A stretch of DNA of 64,000 bases from CAVXYG01 sp963706835 (lineage in GTDB: Bacteria > Actinomycetota > Actinomycetes > S36-B12 > GCA-2699445), in assembly GCA_963706835.1 (NCBI GenBank), contig CAVPOB010000006.1, positions 1-64,000 of the forward strand, in the 5' to 3' direction. Shown piece by piece: positions 9,097 through 19,180 of this stretch. The number at the start of each line of letters is the position of its first letter. Within the stretch, counting starts at the first letter, position 1. The position numbers and the translations under genes were made by a program. Under the pieces are notes generated by a model. It worked only from the letters and a program-made list of their open reading frames with translations, did not search any database and was not told where the DNA came from.

Positions 9097-9678
9097 CGTG
9101 CCTCCTCCAAGAATGCCCGCTCCGCGGCGACGACGTTGAACGCCTCGCGGGCGGCCTCGGCGTTGCGCTGCCCCATCCCGCCCGGGAAGCGCTGCTGCAC
9201 CGCATCGATGACGGCGTCCAGGCTCACCAGGTCGGTCATCGCCGCGAAGCCGCCGAGCAGCACCGCGTTGGGCACAGGCCTGCCGACGTGTCGCCGGGCA
9301 ATGTCCGTTGCCGGCACGGTCAGGAGCCGATCGCCCCGGTGCGATGCGGCGAATGCCGCCAGGCCGAGCTCGTCGAACGAGCGCACGGTATTGACCAGGA
9401 CGTAGCCGTCCGCAGGGCAGGCCGGCGAACAGGTCCACCTGGTGCAGCAGCGTGGCGTCCTGGATGATGAGGGCGTCCGGCGTGACGATCGGCTCCCGGT
9501 TGCGGATGGGTGCATCGCTGAACCGGCAGTAGGCGACGACCGGGGCGCCGGTGCGCTCCGAGCCGAAGCTGGGGAAGGCCTGGGCATGGCGGCCCTCGGC
9601 GAAGGCGGCCGCAGCGAGCAATTCGGCAGCGGTCACCACCCCTTGTCCGCCGCGGCCATGGATACGGGTTCCGAACAC
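9093..9678 (-). CDS. 2-oxoacid:ferredoxin oxidoreductase, gamma subunit (frame break)
   Basis: About 194 residues after repair of one frame break near 9420, where an extra C in CCC separates LFAGLP from ADGYVLVNT. The start GTG at 9678 follows a strong GAGGAGG site. The N-terminus IHGRGGQGVVTAAELLA is the signature of gamma/pyruvate-flavodoxin domain III subunits, followed by FPSFGSERTGAPV. It is the first gene of the operon; gamma, alpha and beta are joined by 4-base overlaps. The opposite-strand gene at 9838 is divergent, so promoters for both should lie in 9679-9837. Confidence 0.87.
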
Positions 9679-9794
9679 GGGACCTCCTCGCCCCCGACCG
9701 TACTCCTGGTTGTGCGGGCGACGCCGACCGCCGCCGCGCGTCGCGGGCCAGGGACGAGCCTGGGCGCCGGCAGCCTTTCCGTGCCCATCACGGC

Positions 9795-9828
9795 CCAGCG
9801 CGACCCAGCGCGACCCAGCGCGACCCAG
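9795..9828 (+). repeat. 10-bp tandem repeat CCCAGCGCGA
   Basis: Three full copies and a partial copy of CCCAGCGCGA run up to the AGGAGG ribosome-binding site of the gene at 9838. The repeat occupies the 5' leader, so changes in copy number would shift the promoter-to-start spacing. Confidence 0.85.
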
Positions 9829-9837
9829 GAGGCACAG

Positions 9838-10314
9838 ATGCCCGGTATTGGCGAGACGCTCAGTGGACTGTTCGGAGCAGGCGGCACGGTGGACGTGCCG
9901 AAGCTGATCGGACCGGTGGTGGAGATGGTCCAGAGCACCCCCGGCGGTATCCAGGGCCTGATGGGCCAGCTGCGCAGCAGCGGCCTCGGCGAGCAGGTCT
10001 CCAGCTGGGTCGGCACCGGCGAGAACGCGAAGGTAGATCCGTCGCAGCTGGCGGCCGCCCTCGGCCCGGAGCGCGTGCAGTCCGTAGCAGCCAAGGCGGG
10101 GGTCTCGGCCGAGCAGGCCGCCTCCGGCATCGCCGCGCTGCTGCCGCAACTGGTCGACAAGCTGACGCCCGGCGGCCAGGTTCCCGGCGCGGAGCAGGCG
10201 GCGGACCTCGCCCAGCGGATTCCCGGGGCGCAGGGCCTCACCGAACAGGTGAGCGGGTTGCTCGGCGGCCTCCTCGGCGGTTCTGCGGCGAACCGGCCCA
10301 CCGAGGAGGCCTGA
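9838..10314 (+). CDS. YidB/DUF937-like small protein
   Basis: 158 residues starting at an ATG 5 bases after AGGAGG. The sequence is rich in Gly, Ala, Leu and Gln, with helical LGPERVQSVAAKAGVSAEQAASGIAALLPQLVDKLTPGGQVP. That block matches the helical domain of the YidB/DUF937 family: a short repeat-like helical module with the LPxLVDxLTPxGxxP pattern. The biochemical role of the family is not known. No signal peptide or membrane segment is visible. It is divergent from the oxidoreductase operon. Confidence 0.75.
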   Translation: MPGIGETLSGLFGAGGTVDVPKLIGPVVEMVQSTPGGIQGLMGQLRSSGLGEQVSSWVGTGENAKVDPSQLAAALGPERVQSVAAKAGVSAEQAASGIAALLPQLVDKLTPGGQVPGAEQAADLAQRIPGAQGLTEQVSGLLGGLLGGSAANRPTEEA

Positions 10315-10363
10315 GCGCGCGAGCCGGACGGGGCCACCGGCCGAACTAGGAAGACCGGCGGGC

Positions 10364-10425
10364 AGCGAACCGTGACCGACCGTCAGCGAACCGTGACCGA
10401 CCGGGTAGCGAACCGTGACCGACCG
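10364..10425. repeat. Three copies of AGCGAACCGTGACCGACCG
   Basis: A 19-base unit occurs three times, at 10364, 10385 and 10407, separated by 2-3 bases. It lies in the 350-base gap between the YidB-like gene and clpC. The identical core in all three copies suggests either recent duplication or a repeated binding site for a regulator of clpC. Confidence 0.85.
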
Positions 10426-10593
10426 CTGGCCTAGGGTCACCAGGCGCTAGCGAAGCGTCACCAGTTCGGCGTTGAATTGCCCCGCCCGCCGGGCTCGGTT
10501 CGCCGTCGGCGTAGCCGGGAATGGTGCCGGACGCGCCGCGCGTTGCCACGATGGAGTACGGCACCGGCGATCCTTTTGTTCGCCCTGGCTGAA

Positions 10594-10606
10594 CTGCACC
10601 GTGCAG
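10594..10606. promoter_or_regulatory. Palindrome in the clpC upstream region
   Basis: CTGCAC and GTGCAG form a perfect inverted repeat around one C, 57 bases ahead of the clpC start. Just upstream, near 10577, is a looser GTTC...GAAC pair. In many actinomycetes clpC is activated by ClgR through GTTCGC-type palindromes; the match here is only partial. An operator is plausible but unproven. Confidence 0.35.
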
Positions 10607-10662
10607 TGTCGAGCCGTCGGGTTAGCATCGGAGCATTGCCGGCCTGATGGACGGAGCGGGAG

Positions 10663-13165
10663 ATGTTCGAACGGTTTACCGACCGAGCGCGGCGGGTGGT
10701 CGTGCTGGCCCAAGAAGAGGCCCGCATGCTCAACCACAACTACATCGGTACCGAGCACATCCTGCTCGGGCTGATCCATGAGGGCGAGGGGGTCGCGGCC
10801 AAGGCGCTGGAGAGCCTCGGGATCTCGCTGGAGGCGGTGCGGCAGCAGGTCGAGGAGATCATCGGCCAGGGCCAGCAGGCGCCCAGCGGCCACATCCCCT
10901 TCACCCCGCGCGCCAAGAAGGTGCTGGAGCTGTCACTGCGCGAGGCGCTGCAGCTCGGCCACAACTACATCGGCACCGAGCACATCCTGCTCGGCCTCAT
11001 CCGCGAGGGCGAGGGTGTCGCCGCGCAGGTGCTGGTCAAGCTGGGTGCGGACCTGGGCCGGGTGCGGCAGCAGGTCAACTCGCTGCTGTCCGGCTACCAG
11101 GGCAAGGAGCCGGCCACCTCGGGCGGTCCCGCCGAGGGGCAGCAGAGCGGCTCGCTGGTGCTGGACCAGTTCGGGCGCAACCTCACACAGGCGGCGCGCG
11201 AGAGCAAACTCGACCCGGTCATCGGCCGGGAGAAAGAGATCGAACGGGTCATGCAGGTGCTGTCCCGGCGCACCAAGAACAACCCGGTGCTGATCGGCGA
11301 GCCCGGCGTGGGCAAGACCGCTGTGGTGGAGTCGCTGGCGCAGAAGATCGTATCCGGCGACGTTCCCGACACCCTGCGCGACAAGCAGCTGTACACGCTC
11401 GACCTCGGCGCGCTGGTCGCCGGCAGCCGGTACCGCGGCGACTTCGAGGAGCGGTTGAAGAAGGTCCTCAAGGAGATTCGCACCCGCGGCGACATCATCC
11501 TGTTCATCGACGAGATGCACACGCTGGTGGGTGCCGGGGCTGCGGAGGGCGCCATCGACGCGGCCAGCATCCTCAAGCCGATGCTGGCCCGCGGCGAGCT
11601 GCAGACCATCGGCGCGACGACGCTGGACGAGTACCGCAAGTACGTTGAGAAGGACGCGGCCCTGGAGCGGCGGTTCGCCCCGGTGCAGGTGCAGGCCCCC
11701 GATGTCCCGATGACGGTGGAGATCCTCAAGGGGCTGCGCGACCGGTACGAGAGCCACCACAAGGTGACCATCACCGACGAGGCGCTGGCGGCCGCGGCCC
11801 GGCTGTCGGACCGCTACGTCTCGGACCGGCAGTTGCCGGACAAGGCGATCGATCTCATCGACGAGGCCGGCTCGCGGCTGCGCATCCGTCGGATGACGGC
11901 GCCGCCGGATCTGCGCGAGTTCGACGACCGGATCGCCAGCGTGCGCAAGGAGAAGGAGTCGGCGATCGACGCGCAGGACTTCGAGAAGGCGGCGTCGCTG
12001 CGCGACAACGAGAAGCAGCTCATCGCGGAGAAGAACAAGCGCGAGCGGGAATGGAAGTCCGGCGACATGGACGTCATCGCCGAGGTCGACGACAAGCTCG
12101 TCGCCGAGGTGCTGGCACTGATGACCGGCATCCCGGTGACCGACCTGTCCGAGGACGACGCCAAGCGGCTGCTCAACATGGAGGGCGAGCTGCACAGGCG
12201 CGTCATCGGCCAGGAGCAGGCCATCAAGGCGCTGTCCCGCTCGATCCGGCGCACCCGTGCCGGGTTGAAGGATCCGCGGCGGCCGTCCGGGTCGTTCATC
12301 TTCGCCGGCCCGTCCGGCGTCGGCAAGACCGAGCTGTCCAAGACGCTGGCGGAGTTCCTGTTCGGCGATCAGGACGCGCTGATCGCGCTGGACATGAGCG
12401 AGTACTCCGAGAAGCACACGGCCTCGCGGCTGTTCGGCTCCCCGCCCGGGTACGTCGGGCTACGAAGAGGGCGGCCAGTTGACGGAGAAGGTGCGGCGCC
12501 GGCCGTTCTCGGTGGTCTTGTTCGACGAGATCGAGAAGGCGCACCCGGACATCTTCAACAGCCTGCTGCAGGTGCTGGAGGAGGGCCGGCTGACCGATGC
12601 CCAGGGTCGTGCCGTGGACTTCAAGAACACCGTGATCATCATGACCACGAACCTCGGCAGCCGGGACGTCAGCAAGAGCTTCAGCATGGGCTTCACCACC
12701 GGCGACAACGAGGACGACGCCTACGACCGGATGAAGGCGAAGGTGCAGGCGGAGCTGAAGCAGAGCTTCCGGCCGGAGTTCCTCAACCGGATCGACGACG
12801 TCATCGTGTTCCACCAGTTGACGCGCAAGGAGATCGTCCAGATCGTCGACCTCATGGCTGCCGACCTGGACAAGCGCCTCAGCGAGCGGGACCTGTCGAT
12901 CGAGTTCACCCGCGCCGCCAAGGAGTACCTGGCGGAGGAGGGGTACGACCCGGTCATGGGCGCCCGACCGCTGCGGCGCACGATCCAGTCGAAGGTGGAG
13001 GACCTGCTCAGCGAGAAGATCCTGTTCGGCGAGATCGTGTCGGGCTCGATCGTCGTGGTGGACGTGGAGGGCAGCGGCGACAGCGCCGAGCTGCAGTTCA
13101 AGTCCACCCCGAAGGAGGAGTTGCCCGATCTCCCACCGGTGGAGCAGGCGGCCGACAGCGACTAG
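10663..13165 (+). CDS. clpC: ATP-dependent Clp protease ATPase ClpC (frame break)
   Basis: About 833 residues once an extra G near 12458 is removed (GYVGYEEGGQLTEKV restored). Order: two Clp N-terminal repeats (MFERFTDRARRVV and PFTPRAKKVLELS), AAA-1 with Walker A GEPGVGKTA and FIDEMHTLVG, a UVR/coiled-coil middle segment, AAA-2 with GPSGVGKTE and LFDEIEKAHPD, and the D2-small domain ending VMGARPLRRTIQ. ClpC unfolds substrates for ClpP and is normally essential in actinomycetes, so the frame break is almost surely a sequencing error. The neighbourhood with mutY and radA is as in mycobacteria. Confidence 0.95.
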
Positions 13166-13177
13166 GCAAGCAGCGTC

Positions 13178-13220
13178 AGCGCGGCGGTCCGGGGATGGGA
13201 AGACCCTGGGCCGCCGCGCT
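13178..13220 (+). terminator. Strong hairpin after clpC
   Basis: AGCGCGGCGG (13178-13187) pairs perfectly with CCGCCGCGCT (13211-13220), and three more pairs, one a wobble, extend inward. It starts 13 bases after the clpC stop. It has no T-run, as is common for actinomycete terminators. Confidence 0.7.
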
Positions 13221-13398
13221 CGTGTGTCGTGACCGGAATCCCTGCCTGCGGCGCGGGCCGCTGGGTATGGTGGCCCGCATGCTGCAGATCGAGATCGACA
13301 CCGACGCCATCGCCGCCCCGCCGGAGGCCTTCCCATCCGATCATCTGCACGCACGTTCGTCGCGGGTCCCCGATGCGCGTACCGCGGGCGAGAACCGG

Positions 13399-14335
13399 CT
13401 AGGGCAGCGAGACGCTGCCGTCGGCGCGGCGTCGGAGGAGGCCGTCGGCCAGGAGTGACGCCAGAGCGCGCCGGGCCTGGTCCGCGGCGGCCGGCGCGCC
13501 TCCGCGCTGGCCTGTCCAGCCGGCGAGCAGGTCGCTTTCGGCCACCGCATCCATCGAGGACGCGGTGCGCAACAGGAAGCCGCGAGCCTGTCGGTCGCTG
13601 CCATCGAAGCGCTGCTGCCGGGGCCGTTGGCCTGGCGGCGGTGGGCGGTCGGCGGCCCACCAGGCGCACGATTGCCGCAGCGGGCAACGGTCGCAGGACG
13701 GTGAACGCGCGGTGCAGACCAGCGCGCCCAGTTCCATGACCGCCACGCTCCAGGTGGGACCCAGGCCGTCGCCGGGCAGCAGCGCCGCTGCCGTGGCCCG
13801 CTCAGCGCGTGACGGTGCCGCGGCGGCGGGCAGCGCGGTTCCGGCCAACCACCGCGCCAAGACCCGACGGACGTTGGTGTCGAGGACCGCCGTCGAGCGG
13901 CCGAAGGCGAAGGCCAGGACCGCGGCTGCGGTGTAGTCGCCGATCCCGGGCAGCGCCAGGAGTTCCTCGGCATTGGCCGGGACCTGACCGTCATGGCGCT
14001 CGACGATCGCGGCGGCCGCGGCGTGTAGGCGCAGGGCGCGGCGCGGGTACCCCAGGCCCTGCCAGGCCCGCAGGACGTCGGCCACCGGAGCGTGCCGCGA
14101 GATCGGCCGGGGTAGGCCAGCGCTGCATCCACTCCTGCCAGACCGGCTCCACCCTGGCGACCTGCGTCTGCTGCAGCATCACCTCGCTGACCAGCACCGC
14201 CCAGGGCGATCGGTCGGCCGCTCTCCACGGCAGGTCGCGGGCATTGTCGGCGTACCACTGCAGGACGCCGAGCACGTCCGTCTGGGTGCGCGCGTCGTTG
14301 CGGTCCGTGTCGAAGACAGGGCTCGGGATCGGCAC
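13399..14335 (-). CDS. mutY: A/G-specific adenine glycosylase MutY (frame break)
   Basis: About 311 residues after repair of a frame break near 14094. It has the catalytic Glu in SEVMLQQTQV, the helix-hairpin-helix LPGIGDYTAAAV, the catalytic Asp in VLDTNVRRV and the [4Fe-4S] motif CTARSPSCDRCPLRQSC (spacing C-6-C-2-C-5-C). MutY removes adenine mispaired with 8-oxoguanine. There is no obvious NUDIX-like C-terminal domain, as in the short actinobacterial forms. The GTG at 14335 is only 15 bases from the divergent ATG at 14351; a start a few codons later is possible. In mycobacteria mutY lies in the same clpC-radA region. Confidence 0.9.
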
Positions 14336-14350
14336 AGTTACCGTTATGCC

Positions 14351-15031
14351 ATGAGTTCCGTGCTGCGCCCGCGGGGGCCTCAGAAGTCTTCGGTGTACTG
14401 GCGCCGCCGGGCGGTGGCGCTCCTGGTCGTCCTGGGCGTTCCGCTGGTACTGGTCGTGATGGTGGTGCAGGGCCTGTCATCGCAGCCGGCGCCGGAGGCG
14501 GGAGCCGAACCGACGCCGGAGGCCAGTGGTGCACCCGGCGAGGTGGTGGATCCGGACCCGGATGCATCGCCTTCGCCGTCACCGTCACCCTCGTCCGAGC
14601 CGGATGCCGAGCCCGCCGCGGAGCCGGAGCCGACCCCCGCGCCCGCCGCATGTGCCGATCAGGACATCGCGGTCGTCGTGTCCCTCGACAAGCAGGCCTA
14701 TCCCGCCGACGTCGATCCTGCGGTCACCATGACGATCACCAACGCCGCCGGCTCGGACTGCCTGCGCGACATCGGGGCGGGCGCCAACGAGATCGTGATC
14801 ACCTCCGGCGGCCAGCACGTGTGGTCCAGCGACGACTGCGACCCCAGCCAGGACGTTGATGAGCAGGTGCTGCCGCCGGGAGTCGATGCCGCCACCACGG
14901 TCACCTGGGAGCGGGTGCTGAGCACACCGGGGTGCGGCGGCAGCGGCGCAGCAGCGCAGCCGGGCACGTACGTCGTCGAGGGCCGCAACGGGTCCGTGGT
15001 CTCAGAACCCGTACGCTTCGTGCTGCAGTGA
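14351..15031 (+). CDS. Membrane-anchored hypothetical protein with Pro/Ser/Glu linker
   Basis: 226 residues. A basic N-terminus (WRRRAVALLV) is followed by one membrane segment (about residues 18-38), a long acidic Pro/Ser/Glu-rich linker (about 45-100), and an extracytoplasmic domain with four cysteines (ACADQD, DCLRD, DDCDPS, TPGCGG), suggesting two disulfides. The end of the domain, GTYVVEGRNGSVVSEPVRFVL, looks like an immunoglobulin-like beta-sandwich. I cannot assign a function. A membrane protein lies near radA and mutY in mycobacteria too, and this may be its counterpart. Its 3' end overlaps the convergent radA by 30 bases. Confidence 0.75.
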   Translation: MSSVLRPRGPQKSSVYWRRRAVALLVVLGVPLVLVVMVVQGLSSQPAPEAGAEPTPEASGAPGEVVDPDPDASPSPSPSPSSEPDAEPAAEPEPTPAPAACADQDIAVVVSLDKQAYPADVDPAVTMTITNAAGSDCLRDIGAGANEIVITSGGQHVWSSDDCDPSQDVDEQVLPPGVDAATTVTWERVLSTPGCGGSGAAAQPGTYVVEGRNGSVVSEPVRFVLQ

Positions 15032-16508
15032 CGGCTCAACCGGCAGCCTGACCACGCCGGCGCCGGAGTCGTGCGCGTTGGCCCTGCGCGGCACCCTGAT
15101 CGCCGTGGTGCCATGCCGCCGCCACAGGTGCCCCATCGCCCGCAGCGCCTCGGCCAGTGTGGCCACCGACACCACCTCGAGTCCGTGCTCGGTCGCCGAT
15201 GCCTGGGACGAGGCGGGCACGATGGCGCAGGTGAAGCCGAGCCTGGCCGCCTCCCGCAGGCGCCGCGGCACCGCTGGCACGTTGCGGATGTCGCCGGCCA
15301 GGCCGATCTCTCCGACGACGACGAGCCCCAGTGGTGCGGCGCTCTCGTTGCTCGCCGTCGCCAGGGCCAGCGCCACTGCGAGGTCGGCGGCCGGCTCCTG
15401 CAGTCGCACGCCTCCGATGGTGGCCGCGAACAGGTCGGCCAGCCCGATCCGCACGTCGGCCCGCCGCTCCAGGACCGCCGCGATCATGGCCACGCGGCTG
15501 GAGTCCAACCCCGAGGTCACGCGTCGGGCGGTCTGGGAGCCCGGGCCGGCGATCAGCGCCTGCACCTCGGCGACCAGCGGGCGGCGCCCCTCCAGTGCCA
15601 CGGTGACCGCCGTTCCGGGGGTGGGGGCGGTGCGCTCGGTCAGGAAGACACCGCTGGGGTCGCTGATCTCGGCGATGCCGCTGTCGTCGAGTTCGAAGCA
15701 CCCCACCTCGTCGACGGCGCCGAAGCGGTTCTTCACCGCGCGCAGCAGGCGCAGCGACGTGTGCCGGTCTCCATCGAAGGTCAGCACGACATCGACGATG
15801 TGCTCCATCGTCCGTGGCCCGGCCACGGCGCCGTCCTTGGTCACATGGCCGACCAGCACCATGGCGCGGCCCTGCGTCTTCGCCGACTGGGTCAGTACCG
15901 CCGTCACGGTGCGGACCTGCGCCACACCCCCGGCGATGCCCTCGACGGCGTCGGTGGAGATGGTCTGCACGGAATCGACGATGACGACATCGGGCTGTAT
16001 GCCCTCGATGTGGGCCAGGACTGCGCCGAGGTCGGTCTCCGCAGCCAGGAACAGGGAGTCGGCCAGCGCACTCATCCGCTCGGCCCGCAGTCTGACCTGG
16101 CCGGCGGACTCCTCGCCGCTGAGGTACAGCACGCGCCGTCCCTCGGCGGCCAGCCGGGCGGCCATGTGCAGCAGCAGGGTCGACTTGCCGACGCCGGGCT
16201 CGCCGGCCAGCAGGACCACCGCGTCGCTGACCAGTCCGCCGCCCAGCACCCGGTCCAGTTCCCCGATGCCGGTACGGCGGCGCTCCGTGCGGTCCGCGGA
16301 CACCTCGGCGATGGGGACCGCACGGTTGCGCACCGCCCCCGGGGCTGCCGCCTTGGCGAGGGCCGATGCGCACCGCGGCGGCCCCGGCCTCGTCCACGGT
16401 GCCCCAGGCCTGGCACTCCCCGCACCGGCCCACCCACTTCGCCGATGTCCAGCCGCACTCCCGGCAGCGGTGGCTCAGGCGCGGTGCGGTGGTCTTCTTC
16501 GATGCCAT
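15002..16508 (-). CDS. radA: DNA repair protein RadA/Sms (frame break)
   Basis: About 501 residues after repair of a frame break near 16366. It has an N-terminal C4 zinc finger (CRECGWTSAKWVGRCGEC), a RecA-like ATPase with Walker A GEPGVGKST and VVIVDSVQT, the KNRFG motif of RadA, and a C-terminal Lon-protease-like domain (SNESAAPLGLVVVGEIGLAGDIR). RadA is a branch-migration helicase acting in recombination repair. The gene is complete apart from the break. The disA gene that usually neighbours radA in actinomycetes is absent on both sides. Confidence 0.92.
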
Positions 16509-16517
16509 GGCCGCAGC

Positions 16518-17297
16518 CTAGGGGCGGGGTGCGGCAGCCGTTGCCGGGTGCACGGTCAGCAGGGGAAGACCGCGGACGGCCCGCGCCTGCTGTGCATCCT
16601 CATGCTCCTCGCAGTGCCGGATGAGTTCCGCGGCGGCCGGCTCGCCGATGAGTTCGGTGATCTCGGCCATCGCGCTGCGGTACACCGGCGCTGGTGCCGT
16701 GTGCGCCTCGGTGTTCGCGCTGCAGTACCAGTCGAAGTCGTGGCCGCCCTCGCCCCAGCCGGCCCGGGTGTACTCGGTCAGGGTGATGACCAGTTTGCGG
16801 GTGCCGTCGCGCTCCTCGCGCCAGTCGTACTCGCGGCGCAGCGGCAACTGCCAGCACACGTCGGGCTTCGTGGCCACGAACGAGACGCCCTCCCGGTCCG
16901 CGAGATGGTGCAGGGCGCACCCGGCACCGCCGGGGAAGTCCGGGTCGTTGAGGAAGATGCAGGCGCCGGACACCACGCGGGTCTTCTCGGCCCCCTCCTC
17001 GTCGCGTTCCACGATGCCGTTGCGCCGGGCCTCGCCTCGACGCTGCCAGGTGTCATCGGTCAACCGCTTGGCCCAGCGCTGAACCCGTTTGCGGTCGGCG
17101 GCGTCGGAGAAGTGCGCGCCGTGGGTGCAGCAGCCGTCGTGCGGCCGCTCCGCGTAGACGCCGGGGCAGCCGTTGCCGAAGATGCAGTGCCAGCGGGACG
17201 TGAGCCAGGTGAGGTCGGCGCGGATGATCTGCTCGTCGTTGTCCGGATCGGTGAACTCGACCCACGACCTCGCGCAATCCGCTGCGACCTCCGGCAC
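16518..17297 (-). CDS. Conserved Cys-rich protein, Rv0495c-like position
   Basis: 259 residues from a GTG. It is Cys- and His-rich (WHCIFGNGCPGVYAERPHDGCCTHGAHF; later CIFLNDPDFPGGAGCALHHLA, KPDVCWQLPL and WYCSANTEAHT), a pattern that suggests metal or Fe-S binding. The protein looks cytosolic. From memory of mycobacterial gene order, a conserved hypothetical gene (Rv0495c) lies directly beside and divergent from ppx, as here, so this is probably its counterpart; the function of that family is unknown to me. It begins 37 bases from the divergent ppx start. Confidence 0.8.
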   Translation of the reverse strand: MPEVAADCARSWVEFTDPDNDEQIIRADLTWLTSRWHCIFGNGCPGVYAERPHDGCCTHGAHFSDAADRKRVQRWAKRLTDDTWQRRGEARRNGIVERDEEGAEKTRVVSGACIFLNDPDFPGGAGCALHHLADREGVSFVATKPDVCWQLPLRREYDWREERDGTRKLVITLTEYTRAGWGEGGHDFDWYCSANTEAHTAPAPVYRSAMAEITELIGEPAAAELIRHCEEHEDAQQARAVRGLPLLTVHPATAAAPRP

Positions 17298-17334
17298 TCG
17301 ATCAGGGTAGACCCCCGTCGTCTACGCTGAGACA

Positions 17335-18262
17335 GTGCGCCTGGGAGTCCTCGATATCGGTTCCAACACCGTGCACCTGCTCATCGTCGATGCCCATCAG
17401 GGCGGCGCTCCGCTGCCGGCGGTTTCGCGCAAGCAGCAACTGCGCCTGGCCGAGCAGATGAACCGGGCGGGGGCGATCAAGGCCGATGCCGTGGCAGATC
17501 TGCAGCAGTTCGTGCGCGAATCGCTGCAGGTTGCCGAGGACTATGGCGTGACCGAGGTGATGGCCTTCGCGACCAGTGCGGTCCGCGGGCGCCGCCAACG
17601 GTGTCGAAGTGCTGTCTGCGGTGGCATCGGAGACCGGGGTGGACGTCGCCATCCTGACCGGCGAGGAGGAGGCCAGGCTCACCTTCCTGGCGGCGCGCCG
17701 CTGGTTCGGCTGGAGCAGCGGCCGGATGCTGGTCGTGGACATCGGCGGGGGATCGCTCGAGCTCGCCGTCGGGGCCGACGAACACCCGGAGGCCGCGTAC
17801 TCCCTGGACCTCGGCGCGGGTCGGCTGACGGCGCAGTTCCTCAACGAGGATCCGCCCGAGAAGGAGACGGTTCGGGCGATGCGCAGGCATGTCCGGGCTG
17901 AGATCGGCGGGGTCGTCGGCGGCATGCGGCGCGGCGGGCCACCACGGCACGCGGTGGCGACGTCGAAGACCCTGCGGCAGCTGGCCCGCATCACGGGTGC
18001 CGCGCCGAGCAGCGAGGGCCCCTACGTCAGGCGGGAGCTGCTGCGCGAGGAGCTGCGGCAGTGGGTTCCCAAACTGGCTGCGATGACTCGGGCCGAGCGG
18101 GAGCAACTGCCGGGCGTCAGCGGGGCGCGATCCCCGCAACTGCTGGCCGGTGCAGTGGTCGCGGAGGCGGCTATGGACCTGCTGGACCTGCCGGCCCTCG
18201 ACGTGTGCCCATGGGCGCTGCGGGAGGGCATCATCCTGCAGCGGTTGGACCGCCTCGACTAG
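17335..18262 (+). CDS. ppx: Ppx/GppA exopolyphosphatase (frame break)
   Basis: About 308 residues after removing an extra G in GGG near 17588 (restoring AVRGAANGVEVL). It has the actin-like ATPase fold typical of Ppx/GppA: LDIGSNTVHLLIVD at the N-terminus, the EEEARLTF motif and the second phosphate loop VVDIGGGSLELA. It hydrolyses terminal phosphates of polyphosphate or pppGpp. It lacks the C-terminal HD domain of E. coli Ppx, like mycobacterial Ppx1. It starts with GTG and is followed 84 bases later by the isomerase gene on the same strand. Confidence 0.92.
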
Positions 18263-18346
18263 GGCTGCGCCGTCAGCGGACCGGTTCGTCGGCTCTCGCG
18301 ATGCGCCCTACCCTTGAGGAATGCGACACCGGCAAGGGGGCAGCGC

Positions 18347-19180
18347 ATGACCGGCACTGGCGGGGTGGTCGTCCCCGACGCGAAGGTGGGATTGTCGACC
18401 GCCTCGGTCTACCCGGAGTCGACCGGTGCGGCCTTCGAGATCGCCTCGAGGCTCGGCTACGACGGCATCGAGGTCATGGTCATGACCGACGCGGTCAGCC
18501 AGGACGTCGATGCGCTGCGCAGGCTGTCCGATCACTACGCGATGCCGATCCTGGCTATCCACGCCCCATGCCTGCTGGTGACGCAGCGCGTCTGGGGGAC
18601 CGAACCCTGGGGCAAGCTGCGGCGGTCCCAGCAGGTCGCCGAGCAGCTGGGGGCCAGCACCGTCGTGGTGCACCCCCCGTTCCGGTGGCAGCGCGACTAC
18701 GCGCGCGACTTCGTCATCGGGCTGCGCCGCATGACGCAGGAGACCGAGATCAAGTTCGCCGTGGAGAACATGTACCCATGGCGGGCGCGCAACCGTGAGG
18801 TGGCGGCCTACTCGCCGGACTGGGACATCCGCCACGACGACTACCCGCACACGACCTTGGACCTGTCCCACACCGCGGTGTCCGGCAGCGACCCGATGCG
18901 TGTCGCGGCCGACCTCGGCGACCGGTTGGCGCACCTGCACCTGGCCGACGGCACGGGATCGCCGCGCGACGAGCACCTGGTGCCGGGACGCGGTGGCCAG
19001 CCGGCGGGGAAGTTGTTGGAGTTCCTCGCCGAGCAGCGGTTCTCCGGAACGGTGGTCGTCGAGGTCACCACGCGCCGGGCCGGATCGCGTGCGGAGCGAG
19101 AGGCCGACCTGGCCGAGGCGCTGGCCTTCGCCCGTCTGCACCTGGCATCCTCGCCGGCGCCCGCCGGCGACGCGCCCTGA
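18347..19180 (+). CDS. Sugar phosphate isomerase/epimerase family protein
   Basis: 277 residues from the ATG at 18347, which follows AAGGGGG; an upstream in-frame ATG at 18314 lacks a good site. The TIM-barrel AP-endonuclease-2 family shows as LGYDGIEVMV, ILAIHAPC, VVVHPPFRWQ, FAVENMYP, TTLDLSHT and HLHLADGTG, with His, Glu and Asp residues that bind divalent metal. The substrate is unknown. Its place right after ppx matches mycobacterial gene order. Confidence 0.85.
   Translation: MTGTGGVVVPDAKVGLSTASVYPESTGAAFEIASRLGYDGIEVMVMTDAVSQDVDALRRLSDHYAMPILAIHAPCLLVTQRVWGTEPWGKLRRSQQVAEQLGASTVVVHPPFRWQRDYARDFVIGLRRMTQETEIKFAVENMYPWRARNREVAAYSPDWDIRHDDYPHTTLDLSHTAVSGSDPMRVAADLGDRLAHLHLADGTGSPRDEHLVPGRGGQPAGKLLEFLAEQRFSGTVVVEVTTRRAGSRAEREADLAEALAFARLHLASSPAPAGDAP

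Noticed and set aside
13267..13458. Small open frame after clpC, starting MVARMLQIEIDTDAI
   Set aside because: It overlaps the end of mutY, has no recognised family, and follows a terminator hairpin with only a weak ribosome-binding site. It could be a genuine broken gene, but I cannot support it.
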